Of a stretch of DNA of 35,613 nucleotides, positions 14,400 to 22,183 are shown piece by piece (the stretch's first letter is position 1; each line of letters begins with the position of its first letter). The stretch comes from Xanthomonas cannabis pv. cannabis (GTDB lineage: Bacteria; Pseudomonadota; Gammaproteobacteria; Xanthomonadales; Xanthomonadaceae). The stretch is from the NCBI RefSeq assembly GCF_000802365.1, contig NZ_JSZE01000054.1, positions 1 to 35,613 on the forward strand. The letters are read 5' to 3'. The notes under the pieces were generated by a model. It made no database searches. It worked only from the letters and a program-made list of their open reading frames with translations, and was not told the DNA's origin. The position numbers were made by a program, and so were the translations under genes.

Positions 14400-15980
14400 C
14401 TACTCCTGCTCGTCGCTGCTGTCGTCGTGTGAGAGCCCGGCGCCTTCGTCGCTGCCATCGTCCAGCAGTGCCTGCGAGTGCTCGCTGGACAGCGTTTCCA
14501 CGCCGCGCAGGCGGCGCTCGATGGTGCGGGTCTTGCGACTGGCTTCGCCCAGGCTTTTGCCGACAGTGGTGATCTGCCGCTCGGCCTTTTCCAGAATGCC
14601 GGCGAACTTGCCGAACTCGCTTTTCACCGCGCCCAGCACCTGCCAGACCTCGCTGGAGCGCTTCTCGATCGCCAGCGTGCGGAAGCCCATCTGCAGGCTG
14701 TTGAGCAAGGCGGTGAACGTGGTCGGGCCGGCCAGCACCACGCGATGCTCGCGCTGCAGCAGATCGACCAGACCGGCACGCCGGATCACTTCGGCATACA
14801 GACCCTCGGTGGGCAGGAACATCACCGCAAAATCCGTCGTGTGCGGCGGGCACACATACTTGTCGCTGATGGATTTGGCCTGCACGCGGATGGCGCGTTC
14901 CAGTTGCGCGGTCGAACTCTTGATCGCCTCCAGATCGCCTTTTTCCTGCGCGTCGATCAGACGCTCGTAGTCCTCGCGCGGGAACTTGGCGTCGACCGGC
15001 AGCCATACCACGGTGTCGTCGCCGCGCCCGGGCAGGCGGATCGCAAAATCCACCGCTTCGGCACTGTCGGGTTTGACCCGCACGCCGCGCGCGTACTGCT
15101 CCATCGTCAGCGTCTGCTCGAGGATGTTGTCCAGCTGCACTTCGCCCCAGCCGCCGCGGTCCTTGACGTTGGTGAGCACGCGCTTGAGATCGCCCACGCC
15201 GGTAGCCAGCTGCTGCATTTCGCCCAGGCCGCGCTGCACCTGTTCCAGCCGTTCGGACACGAGCTTGAACGAGGCATCCAGGCGCGTGTTGAGGGTGGTC
15301 TGCAATTTTTCGTCGACGGTGGCGCGCATCAGTTCGAGCTTGCTGGCGTTGTCGTTTTGCAGGTTGGCCAGCTGCTGTTCCAGCGTGGTGCGCATTTCGC
15401 CGATGCGCAGTTCGTTGCGCTGGGTGAGCTCGGTCAGGCGCTGGCCCAGCGCTTCGGTGAAGCGCTGTTGCGATTCGCCGGCCTCCTGCCGGCCCTTGCG
15501 CGAATCTTCGGCCAGCGCTTCGCGCAAGGCGGCCATGTGGGTGTCGGTGCGCGCGATCAGCTCGGTCAGTTGCTGGCCGAACATGTGGATGCGGGTTTCC
15601 TGCTGCTGGCCGAAGCCTTCCAGCTGGGTACGCAGTTCGGTGAGCCGCAGGGTCAGCAGTTCGCCGGTGCGTTGCTGGGCCAGGGCGCTTTCTTCGCGCG
15701 CCTTGCGCGCGTCTTCGCCGAGTGCGTCGCGCAGCAGGTCCAGACGCTGATCGGTGCGCGTGGACAGTTCGGTGAGATTGCGCGCAAAGGTTTCCAGGCG
15801 GCCGTCCTGCTGCCGCGCCAGGCCTTCGAGTTGCTCACGCAGTTCGCCGCGGCCGTCGCGTTGCTCGGCGCGCAGCGCGTGCTCCAGCGCGGTGGTGGAG
15901 GGACGTCGCAGCAGCGCGAGCAGCTGCAACACCAGGACTACGACAAGCAGCCCGAGAAGGATCAGGGATTCGGATGACAT
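14400..15980 (-). CDS. rmuC: RmuC-family DNA recombination protein
   Basis: This 526-aa protein has an N-terminal transmembrane helix (LILLGLLVVVLVLQLLALL), then a long Gln/Glu/Arg-rich coiled coil (about 30-240, with heptad repeats such as LRTQLEGFGQQQETRIHMFG). The RmuC domain follows (about 250-470: LKRVLTNVKDRGGWGEVQLD, LPVDAKFPREDYERLID, DKYVCPPHTTDFAVMFLPTEGLYAEV). RmuC limits inversion-type recombination at short inverted repeats and is related to PD-(D/E)XK nucleases. The D..K core (PVDAKFP) is present. An acidic tail (DDGSDEGAG) follows. The gene stands alone, with no partner in the same direction nearby. Confidence 0.94.
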   Translation of the reverse strand: MSSESLILLGLLVVVLVLQLLALLRRPSTTALEHALRAEQRDGRGELREQLEGLARQQDGRLETFARNLTELSTRTDQRLDLLRDALGEDARKAREESALAQQRTGELLTLRLTELRTQLEGFGQQQETRIHMFGQQLTELIARTDTHMAALREALAEDSRKGRQEAGESQQRFTEALGQRLTELTQRNELRIGEMRTTLEQQLANLQNDNASKLELMRATVDEKLQTTLNTRLDASFKLVSERLEQVQRGLGEMQQLATGVGDLKRVLTNVKDRGGWGEVQLDNILEQTLTMEQYARGVRVKPDSAEAVDFAIRLPGRGDDTVVWLPVDAKFPREDYERLIDAQEKGDLEAIKSSTAQLERAIRVQAKSISDKYVCPPHTTDFAVMFLPTEGLYAEVIRRAGLVDLLQREHRVVLAGPTTFTALLNSLQMGFRTLAIEKRSSEVWQVLGAVKSEFGKFAGILEKAERQITTVGKSLGEASRKTRTIERRLRGVETLSSEHSQALLDDGSDEGAGLSHDDSSDEQE

Positions 15981-16061
15981 GCGCGCAGTGTAACGGTGCC
16001 TGTCGCAACAGCTGCGTCGCGGACCGTCGCCCGCCCGAGCGCGCGCAGCGCCCGGGAATCT

Positions 16062-16094
16062 GCGAGGCAGCGGCCTGAGCAGCCGCTGTCTCGC
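16062..16094. repeat. Hairpin between rmuC and oxidoreductase gene
   Basis: GCGAG-G-CAGCGGC (16062-16074) pairs with GCCGCTG-T-CTCGC (16082-16094) around a 7-nt loop. It lies just after the leftward oxidoreductase stop, where a terminator would be expected, but no T-run follows on the minus strand. It may stabilise the mRNA end or be a repeat remnant. Confidence 0.4.
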
Positions 16095-16109
16095 TGCGCA
16101 GGCCTGAGG

Positions 16110-17117
16110 TCAGAAGCCTTCCAGCACCAGCTTGCCGCGGGTGCGGTGCGATTGCAGCGCGGCGTGGGCGCGGCGCAGGTTGTCGACGGTGATGCGGCCG
16201 TAGTGCTCGCCCAGGGTGGTGCGCAGCAGGCCGCTGTCGATCAGATCGGCGACGCGATTGAGCAGGTGGTGCTGGGCGATCATGTCGTCGGTTTCGAACA
16301 GCGAGCGGGTGAACATCAGCTCCCAGTGCAGCGACAGGCTCTTGCGCTTGAGCGGCAGCGCATCCAGCGTGGCCGGGTCGTCGATCAGCGCCAGCTGGCC
16401 CTGCGGTGCGAGCACCTCCACCAGCTGCGCGAAGTGCTGGTCGGTGTGGGTGAGACTGGCCACGTGCTGCACCTGCGCGATGCCGATCCGCTGCAGGCCT
16501 TCGCCCAGCGGCTGGGTGTGGTCGATGACGTGATGCGCGCCGAGTGCGTAGACCCAATCCTGGGTCTGCGGGCGCGAGGCGGTGCCGATCACGGTCAGCT
16601 TGGTCAGCGTGCGCGCCAGCTGCACCAGGACCGAGCCGACGCCGCCGGCCGCGCCGACCACCAGCAACGCCTGGCCCTGGCCGCCGCCTTCGGCGATGCG
16701 CAGCCGGTCGAACAACAATTCCCAGGCGGTGATGGCGGTCAGCGGCAGTGCCGCAGCCGCGGCATCGTCGAGCGTGGCCGGCTTGCGCCCGACCAGGCGC
16801 TCGTCCACCAGATGGAATTCGGCGTTGGTGCCCGGGCGGGTCAGCGCGCCGGCGTAGTACACCGCGTCGCCGGGGCGAAACAGGCTGACCTCGCTGCCAA
16901 CGGCGTCAACCACGCCGCTGGCGTCCCAGCCGAGCACGCGCGGCGATTCCACCGGCGCGTTGGCGCGCACCTTGGTGTCCACCGGATTGACCGAAATGGC
17001 ATGGATGCGCACGCGCAGATCGCGCGGGCCGGGTTCGGGCAGCGGCAGTTCGAGTTCGACCAGCGCGCGCGCATCGTCGATGGGCAGGCCGTGCTGCGGG
17101 TAGGCAATGGCTTTCAT
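16110..17117 (-). CDS. Medium-chain zinc-independent alcohol dehydrogenase / quinone oxidoreductase-like protein
   Basis: This 335-aa protein (start MKAIAYPQHGLP at 17117; a second ATG 12 nt upstream gives MTPAMKAI) is an MDR-superfamily oxidoreductase. Visible parts are the GroES-like N-terminus (VRIHAISVNPVDTKVRANAP, VLGWDASGVVDAVGSEV) and the NAD(P)H Rossmann motif LLVVGAAGGVGSVLVQLAR (about 150-170). There is no zinc-binding Cys cluster, as in quinone oxidoreductases. It reduces quinones or enones with NADPH in related enzymes; substrate unknown. It is divergent from the LysR gene, with 97 nt between starts, and is the probable target of that regulator. Confidence 0.9.
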   Translation of the reverse strand: MKAIAYPQHGLPIDDARALVELELPLPEPGPRDLRVRIHAISVNPVDTKVRANAPVESPRVLGWDASGVVDAVGSEVSLFRPGDAVYYAGALTRPGTNAEFHLVDERLVGRKPATLDDAAAAALPLTAITAWELLFDRLRIAEGGGQGQALLVVGAAGGVGSVLVQLARTLTKLTVIGTASRPQTQDWVYALGAHHVIDHTQPLGEGLQRIGIAQVQHVASLTHTDQHFAQLVEVLAPQGQLALIDDPATLDALPLKRKSLSLHWELMFTRSLFETDDMIAQHHLLNRVADLIDSGLLRTTLGEHYGRITVDNLRRAHAALQSHRTRGKLVLEGF

Positions 17118-17214
17118 GGCGGGCGTCATGCAGGGAGGGGACATGCATGGTCGGCTGCCGGGATTAGGAGAAAAACCGGCAAACTGCACAAGCACTTTCA
17201 CGATTGGAGTGAAG

Positions 17215-18132
17215 ATGATCCGCTTCGACGACCTGGCGCTGTTCGTACGTACCGCGGCGCTGGGCAGTTTTTCCAATGCCGCGCGTGAGGCCGACCTGCT
17301 GCCGGGGCAGGTCAGCGCGGCGGTGGCCCGGCTGGAGCGGGCACTGGATCTGCGCCTGTTCGCCCGGTCCACCCGCAGCCTGCGGCTGACCGCCGAGGGG
17401 GAGCAGTACCTGCCGTATGCGCGCCAGGTACTGGAGCTGCTACGCGACGGGCGCGAGCATGTGCGCGGGCGCGACAGCGAATTGCAGGGCCTGCTGCAGG
17501 TCACCGCGCCGTCGGACCTGGGCCGCAATGTGCTGCTGCCCTGGCTGACCGAATTCCGCGCTGCGCATCCGAAGCTGACCTTGCGACTGCATCTGTCCGA
17601 CCAGGTGGCCGACCTGTATCGCGCGCCGGTGGATGTGGCATTCCGGCTCGGCCGCATCGACGGTGCGGACCACGTCGCGCTGCCGTTGGCACCGCACAAC
17701 CGCCGGGTGCTGGTGGCCGCGCCAGCGTATCTGCAGCGGCACGGGCGGCCGGCCACGCTGGAGGCGCTGCGCGACCACGCCTGCCTGCTGTATCTGCTGG
17801 CCGGGCGCGCCTACGACCGCTGGCAGTTCGAACGCGACGGCCGCCGCCAGGTGGTGCCGGTACGTGGGGCGATGCTGTGTGACGACGCCGACATCGTGCG
17901 GCGCTGGGCCGTGGCCGGCGAAGGCATCGCCTACAAGTCATGGCTGGATGTCTGCGCCGACGTGCAGGCCGGGCGGCTGGAGGTGCTGTTCCCCGACGAT
18001 GGCGACCGCTTGCCGCTGCATCTGGTGTGCCCGCATCGCAAGCAGTTTTCGCCGGCGGTGCGCCAGCTGCACGCGCTGTTTGCGCAGCGCTGCCAGGCGC
18101 TGACGGCGTTGTATCCGCCAGTCCAGGGCTGA
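17215..18132 (+). CDS. LysR-family transcriptional regulator
   Basis: This 305-aa protein starts at ATG 17215, after TTGGAGTGAAG (GGAG 5-8 nt upstream). The N-terminal helix-turn-helix (about 1-60) reads LALFVRTAALGSFSNAAREA followed by LLPGQVSAAVARLERALDLRLFARSTRSLRLT. The effector domain includes LQGLLQVTAPSDLGRNVLLPWLTEF and the usual GEGIAYKSWLDV. LysR proteins normally activate the divergent gene, here the oxidoreductase, in response to a small inducer. Residues 4-60 match the AaeR/YhjC-type clade with PxQVSxAVARLE. Ligand unknown. Confidence 0.94.
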   Translation: MIRFDDLALFVRTAALGSFSNAAREADLLPGQVSAAVARLERALDLRLFARSTRSLRLTAEGEQYLPYARQVLELLRDGREHVRGRDSELQGLLQVTAPSDLGRNVLLPWLTEFRAAHPKLTLRLHLSDQVADLYRAPVDVAFRLGRIDGADHVALPLAPHNRRVLVAAPAYLQRHGRPATLEALRDHACLLYLLAGRAYDRWQFERDGRRQVVPVRGAMLCDDADIVRRWAVAGEGIAYKSWLDVCADVQAGRLEVLFPDDGDRLPLHLVCPHRKQFSPAVRQLHALFAQRCQALTALYPPVQG

Positions 18133-18407
18133 CGTGCTGTGCTCGTGGTGCAAGGTGCCGACGGCCGCGGCTGATGCGGCGTCGCGCTCGGGGTTCGGCG
18201 GGCCCGCAGCCCGACAGGCAAGACGCGGATGGCGCGGTGTCGCACGCCACGCCAGCATTCCGGTGCCCTGCATGTCCGGCCCATGCGGCCCGCATGCTGC
18301 TACGCGATGGCATGTGCATGCCGGTGTGGAGGTCACCGCAGACGACCGCGCCGGCATTGCCGGGCTCGTTGAAGCGCCCATCACCGCGGCGGTTCTAGCC
18401 TGCTGGC

Positions 18408-18665
18408 ATGACCTCACCCAGCCCGGTTCCCCTGCAGCGCTATGGCAACCGTGATGGCCACTCCTCCGGCGTGGTGGCCTATGCGCTGGCCGGGGATGCA
18501 ATTGCGGTGCGTTTCCGCAGCGGCGAGACCTATGTGTACACCGCCGACAGTGCAGGCGCCGACGTGGTGGCGACCATGCAACGCCTGGCCAAGGCGGGGC
18601 GCGGGCTGAGCACCTACATCAGCCAGCATGTGCGCGACGCTTACGCAGGCAAGCTCGACGTATAG
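18408..18665 (+). CDS. Small KTSC-like protein
   Basis: This is an 85-aa cytoplasmic protein with no signal or membrane segment. The central pattern, VVAYALAGDAIAVRFRSGETYVYTADSAGAD and then LAKAGRGLSTYISQHVRDAY, resembles KTSC domains (short Y/R-binding module: Y-x-L-x-V-x-F-x-S-G-x-x-Y-x-Y, ending in I...V/R). KTSC is often fused to RNA- or nuclease-related proteins, but its function is not known. Family match is from residue pattern only and should be checked. Confidence 0.55.
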   Translation: MTSPSPVPLQRYGNRDGHSSGVVAYALAGDAIAVRFRSGETYVYTADSAGADVVATMQRLAKAGRGLSTYISQHVRDAYAGKLDV

Positions 18666-18868
18666 CAAGGCGCGACTACTGACGAACCCACGTCGCATTC
18701 GCCAGGCGCAACGCAGTTGCGTCCTGCAGCATCCGCTGCCTGTACTGCCTTACGCGCAGACACGACCGCCGGGCTGCTGCGATGATGCCTGGCAGCGATG
18801 CGCATAACGCGCTATTTCTCCTGGTGGCGCGTTACGCCGCCTGCACCACTTCACTCGTCGGGATGCAC

Positions 18869-19489
18869 ATGCTGGACATCTACGGAACGCTCACCTCGAT
18901 CAATGTGCGTAAGGTGCTGTGGCTGTGCGAGGACATGCAGCTGGACTACCGCCTGCATGCCTACGGCAGCGGCGCCGCATCGGTCCAGGCGCCCGAGTTC
19001 CTGGCGCTCAATCCAAACGGTCTGGTGCCGGTGCTACGCGACGGCACGGTGGTGCTGTGGGAATCGAACACCATCTGCCGCTATCTGGCTGCACGCAGCC
19101 GGCGCGAGGATCTGCTGCCGAGTGCGCCGGCAGCGCGGGCACGGGTCGAGCAATGGATGGACTGGCAGGCCACCGAGCTCAACCCGGCGTGGCGGTACGC
19201 GTTCATGGCCACGGTGCGTGGCAGTGCGGCGCATACCGACATGCAGTGCATCGCAGACAGCGTGCAGGCGTGGAACCGGCTGATGGCGCTGCTGGATGCG
19301 CAGCTGCAGCAGGCCGGCCCGTATGTGCTGGGCGCGCAATTCACCCTGGCCGACATCGTGCTGGGGCTGTCGACCCAACGCTGGATGGCCAGCCCTATCG
19401 CGCGCCCGGTGCTGCCCGCCGTGGCGGCGTATTACGCGCAGCTGTGCACGCGCGTCGGGTTTCAACGCCATGGCTGCAGCGCGCCTTGA
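18869..19489 (+). CDS. Glutathione S-transferase family protein
   Basis: This is 206 aa from ATG 18869 (MLDIYGTLTSINVRK), with GGGA about 7 nt upstream. ATG 18863 gives two more residues, and a start 87 nt further upstream is unlikely. The thioredoxin-like N-domain is clear: S/N at the active-site loop (TSINVRKVLW), NPNGLVPVLRDG (cis-Pro block) and ESNTICRYLA (glutathione gamma-Glu binding). The C-domain has FTLADIVLGL, the N-capping box region. GSTs conjugate or reduce electrophiles with glutathione; substrate unknown. Confidence 0.93.
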   Translation: MLDIYGTLTSINVRKVLWLCEDMQLDYRLHAYGSGAASVQAPEFLALNPNGLVPVLRDGTVVLWESNTICRYLAARSRREDLLPSAPAARARVEQWMDWQATELNPAWRYAFMATVRGSAAHTDMQCIADSVQAWNRLMALLDAQLQQAGPYVLGAQFTLADIVLGLSTQRWMASPIARPVLPAVAAYYAQLCTRVGFQRHGCSAP

Positions 19490-19622
19490 GCGGGGCGGGC
19501 AGGCCCGCGCAAAGCGGCCGCGGCAACACGCCGTGATGTCGCCGCGGCGCTTGCGGCACGCATTGACCTCAACGTGACCTGCGCATGGGTAGGCTGAGGC
19601 TCTGCTCCTGCGAGGCTCGCCG

Positions 19623-20003
19623 ATGACCACTGCCACCAATCAGACCCGCCTGCTTGCCCTGGGCTTGTTTGCGTTTCTGGGCACCTTTGCAGTGATCGTC
19701 TGGTCGCTGATGCGGCCGTATGGCACGGCGTATTTTTTTCCGGTGCATTTTTTGATTGGAGCGGCGTTGCCGTTCCTGGTGTACGCGATCGGCGGCACAC
19801 GGCTGTGGTTCTGGATCGGCATGGGGATCACTGCGGCGGTGCTGCTGTGGTTCAACCTGTGGGGACATGAGGCCAATGGCGCGGCGCCGCAGTTGCTGGA
19901 CTGGAGCCAGTTTGCCGCCGGTGTGGTCGGGCTGGCCGGCGCCTGGGCGGTGCAACTGATCTATCGCAATGCACGCCCGCCGCATCGTCCGTCGATTGAG
20001 TGA
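19623..20003 (+). CDS. Small integral membrane protein, unknown function
   Basis: This is 126 aa with four hydrophobic helices: LLALGLFAFLGTFAVIVWSL, YFFPVHFLIGAALPFLVYAI, LWFWIGMGITAAVLLWFNLW and QFAAGVVGLAGAWAVQLIY. The loops are short and the C-terminus is basic (RNARPPHRPS). I do not recognise a family. It sits alone between a GST gene (133 nt upstream) and an APC permease (227 nt downstream). Confidence 0.75.
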   Translation: MTTATNQTRLLALGLFAFLGTFAVIVWSLMRPYGTAYFFPVHFLIGAALPFLVYAIGGTRLWFWIGMGITAAVLLWFNLWGHEANGAAPQLLDWSQFAAGVVGLAGAWAVQLIYRNARPPHRPSIE

Positions 20004-20230
20004 GCGATTGAGCGGGATTGGTGCGTTGGGATGTGGGATTCGTAGAAGCGCTGGGCTGCAGACGTCGGTTAGATTGGCGAAGGTCTGGCAAAGCGAAGCA
20101 CGCGCCACGCTGATGCAGGCAGGCGCGTCTGCCCTGCCCGACCTGCGCCGCCACATGACCTTGGACCGATAGCTTTGCTGCGCTGCGTTGGGCGACACTC
20201 GCGCATTCTTTAGATTCCCGCGAGGTCCGC

Positions 20231-21646
20231 ATGTCGTCTTGGCTCAGGCGCAAATCCATCGATCAGGTCACCGTGCACGAAGCCGGGCGGCAACTGGTCC
20301 GCAGCCTGAGTTGGCCGCACCTGATCGCGCTGGGCATCGGCGCGATCGTCGGTACCGGTATCTACACGCTGATCGGCGTAGGCGCCGACAAAGCCGGCCC
20401 GGCCGTGCTGCTGTCGTTCGTGGCTGCCGGCATCGTGTGCGCCTGCGCGGCGCTGGCGTATGCGGAAATGGCCACGATGATGCCGGCGGCCGGCAGTGCC
20501 TACACCTACAGCTACACCGCGCTGGGCGAGAGCATCGCCTGGGTGGTGGGCTGGAGCCTGGTGCTGGAATATTCGCTGGTGGTCAGCACGGTGGCGGTGG
20601 GCTGGTCAGGCTACTTCGTCGGCTTCCTGCAGTGGCTGGGGGTGGAGCTGCCGCAGACGCTGATTGCCGGGCCGCATGCCGGCGGTATCGTGAACCTGCC
20701 GGCGGTGGTGATCACCTTCCTGGTGGCCGGCATGCTGATGGCCGGCACCAAGGAGAGTGCCACGCTCAATGCGGTGCTGGTGGTGCTGAAGATCATTGCG
20801 CTGGGCGTGTTCGTGGCGATCGCGTTGCCAGCCTTCAACAGCGCCAACCTGCAGCCGTTCATGCCGTATGGCTTCTCCAAGGCGATGGGCCCGGACGGCG
20901 TGGAGCGCGGGGTGATGGCAGCGGCGGCGATCATCTTCTTTGCGTTCTACGGTTTCGATGCGATTTCCACCGCGGCCGAAGAGACCAAGAACCCGGGGCG
21001 CGATCTGTCGATCGGCATCGTCGGCTCGATGATCGGCTGCACGCTGATCTACGTGCTGGTGGCGCTGGCGGCAGTGGGTGCGATGAGCTTCACCGTGTTC
21101 GGCAAGAGCCCCGAGCCGCTGGCGCTGATCTTGCGCGAGCTGGGACATGGCAAGGCCGCGTTGGTGATCGGTGCGGTGGCGATCATTGCGTTGCCGACCG
21201 TGCTGCTGGCGTTTTTGTACGGGCAGAGCCGCATCTTCTTCGTGATGTCGCGCGATGGGCTGTTGCCGCGCGGCTTGTCCAAGGTCAACGCACGCACCGG
21301 CACACCGGTGGCGATCACGCTGTTCACCGCGGTGCTGGTGGCGGCGTTGGCGGGCGTGGCACGGCTGGATGAGATCGCCGCATTGGCCAATGCCGGCACG
21401 CTGGCGGCGTTCACCGCGGTGGCTGCATGTCTGCTGGTGCTGCGTGTGCGCGAGCCCGGCCGGGCGCGCGCCTTCCGCACGCCGCTGGCCTGGGTGGTGG
21501 GCCCGGTGGCGATCCTGGGCTGCCTGTACCTGTTCTGGAGTCTGCCGAGCAAGACGCAGCTGTGGTTTCTGGTCTGGAATGCGCTGGGTGTGGTGGTGTA
21601 CCTGGCGTATGGGCGGCGCAATAGCCGGTTGCATCAGGCGGGGTGA
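20231..21646 (+). CDS. APC-family cationic amino acid permease
   Basis: This 471-aa inner-membrane transporter with about 12 helices starts MSSWLRRKSIDQVTVHEAGR. The family signature follows: LIALGIGAIVGTGIYTLIGV (TM1, GxG binding turn), LAYAEMATMMPAAGSAYTYSYTALGE (TM3) and FYGFDAISTAAEETKNPGRDLSIGI (TM6-7). ETKNPGRDLSIGI and the MAGTKESATLNAVLV turn place it with CAT-type permeases (YfnA/YkbA-like), which take up amino acids by proton symport. The exact substrate cannot be deduced. No partner genes are adjacent. Confidence 0.93.
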   Translation: MSSWLRRKSIDQVTVHEAGRQLVRSLSWPHLIALGIGAIVGTGIYTLIGVGADKAGPAVLLSFVAAGIVCACAALAYAEMATMMPAAGSAYTYSYTALGESIAWVVGWSLVLEYSLVVSTVAVGWSGYFVGFLQWLGVELPQTLIAGPHAGGIVNLPAVVITFLVAGMLMAGTKESATLNAVLVVLKIIALGVFVAIALPAFNSANLQPFMPYGFSKAMGPDGVERGVMAAAAIIFFAFYGFDAISTAAEETKNPGRDLSIGIVGSMIGCTLIYVLVALAAVGAMSFTVFGKSPEPLALILRELGHGKAALVIGAVAIIALPTVLLAFLYGQSRIFFVMSRDGLLPRGLSKVNARTGTPVAITLFTAVLVAALAGVARLDEIAALANAGTLAAFTAVAACLLVLRVREPGRARAFRTPLAWVVGPVAILGCLYLFWSLPSKTQLWFLVWNALGVVVYLAYGRRNSRLHQAG

Positions 21647-21709
21647 GTCGCGACGTCCTCCTCGCCCGCGGCAGAGAGGCTTTCAAAACACTGTGGCAAT
21701 GCCAGCACT

Positions 21710-21864
21710 CCCTTCTCCCACTGGGACAGTGTCCTCCTTTATGGGGGAGAAGGTGGCGCGTAGCGCCGGATGAGGGTGCGGGCGAAGCCTCGTGTCATCC
21801 AATTCGTCAGGGGCTTCGCCCCGTGCCCTCACCCCAACCCCTCTCCCGAGGGGAGAGGGGCTTT
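21710..21864. repeat. Tandem intergenic repeat, copy 1
   Basis: This 155-bp multi-hairpin unit starts with CCCTTCTCCC...GGGGGAGAAGG, carries GGGCGAAGCC paired with GGCTTCGCCC in the middle, and ends CCCCTCTCCC-GAG-GGGAGAGGGG. Copy 2 starts 173 bp downstream. The two share a 61-bp identical stretch covering TCCTCCTTTATGGGGGAGAA through GCGAAGCCT. It lies after the permease gene. Confidence 0.85.
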
Positions 21865-21882
21865 AGCGCTGCTGCGATGTTG

Positions 21883-22116
21883 CCCTTCTCCCACTAGGAC
21901 ATTGTCCTCCTTTATGGGGGAGAAGGTGGCGCGTAGCGCCGGATGAGGGTGCGGGCGAAGCCTCTCGTCATCCAATTCGTCAGGGGCTTCGCCCCCGTAC
22001 CCTCACCCCAACCCCCGCTCCGCGCCCCAGCCCGCGCTTGCGGCGCGGGCGCTCCAAGGCACGCGCGCCAGTGGCGCGCAAGCTGTGCCTTTTCGCCCCG
22101 ATGGGAGAGGGGCTTT
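21883..22116. repeat. Tandem intergenic repeat, copy 2, with insertion
   Basis: This is the same unit as copy 1 but 234 bp long because of about 80 extra bases at 22016-22099, next to the final hairpin. The insertion has its own nested hairpins: GCCCGCGC / GCGCGGGC (22030-22050), AAGGCAC / GTGCCTT (22056-22091) and GCGCGCC / GGCGCGC (22063-22079). It lies at the 3' end of the leftward GH92 gene. Confidence 0.8.
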
Positions 22117-22183
22117 CGAGCGGCGCGCTGGTCAGTGCTTGCGGCGTCGAGGCTTGCGGTGACTGAGTGGCTGCAGCCGGTTG

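Larger units (their letters stand above)
21647..22183. other. Intergenic repeat-rich region between permease and GH92 gene
   Basis: These 537 nt lie between convergent genes and hold the two tandem repeat copies. No credible coding region is present. The hairpins may act as terminators or mRNA stabilisers for both genes. Confidence 0.7.

Noticed and set aside
14478-15977. Plus-strand 499-codon open frame opposite rmuC
   Set aside because: It mirrors the coiled-coil codons of rmuC. The minus strand has the RmuC domain motifs and a transmembrane start.
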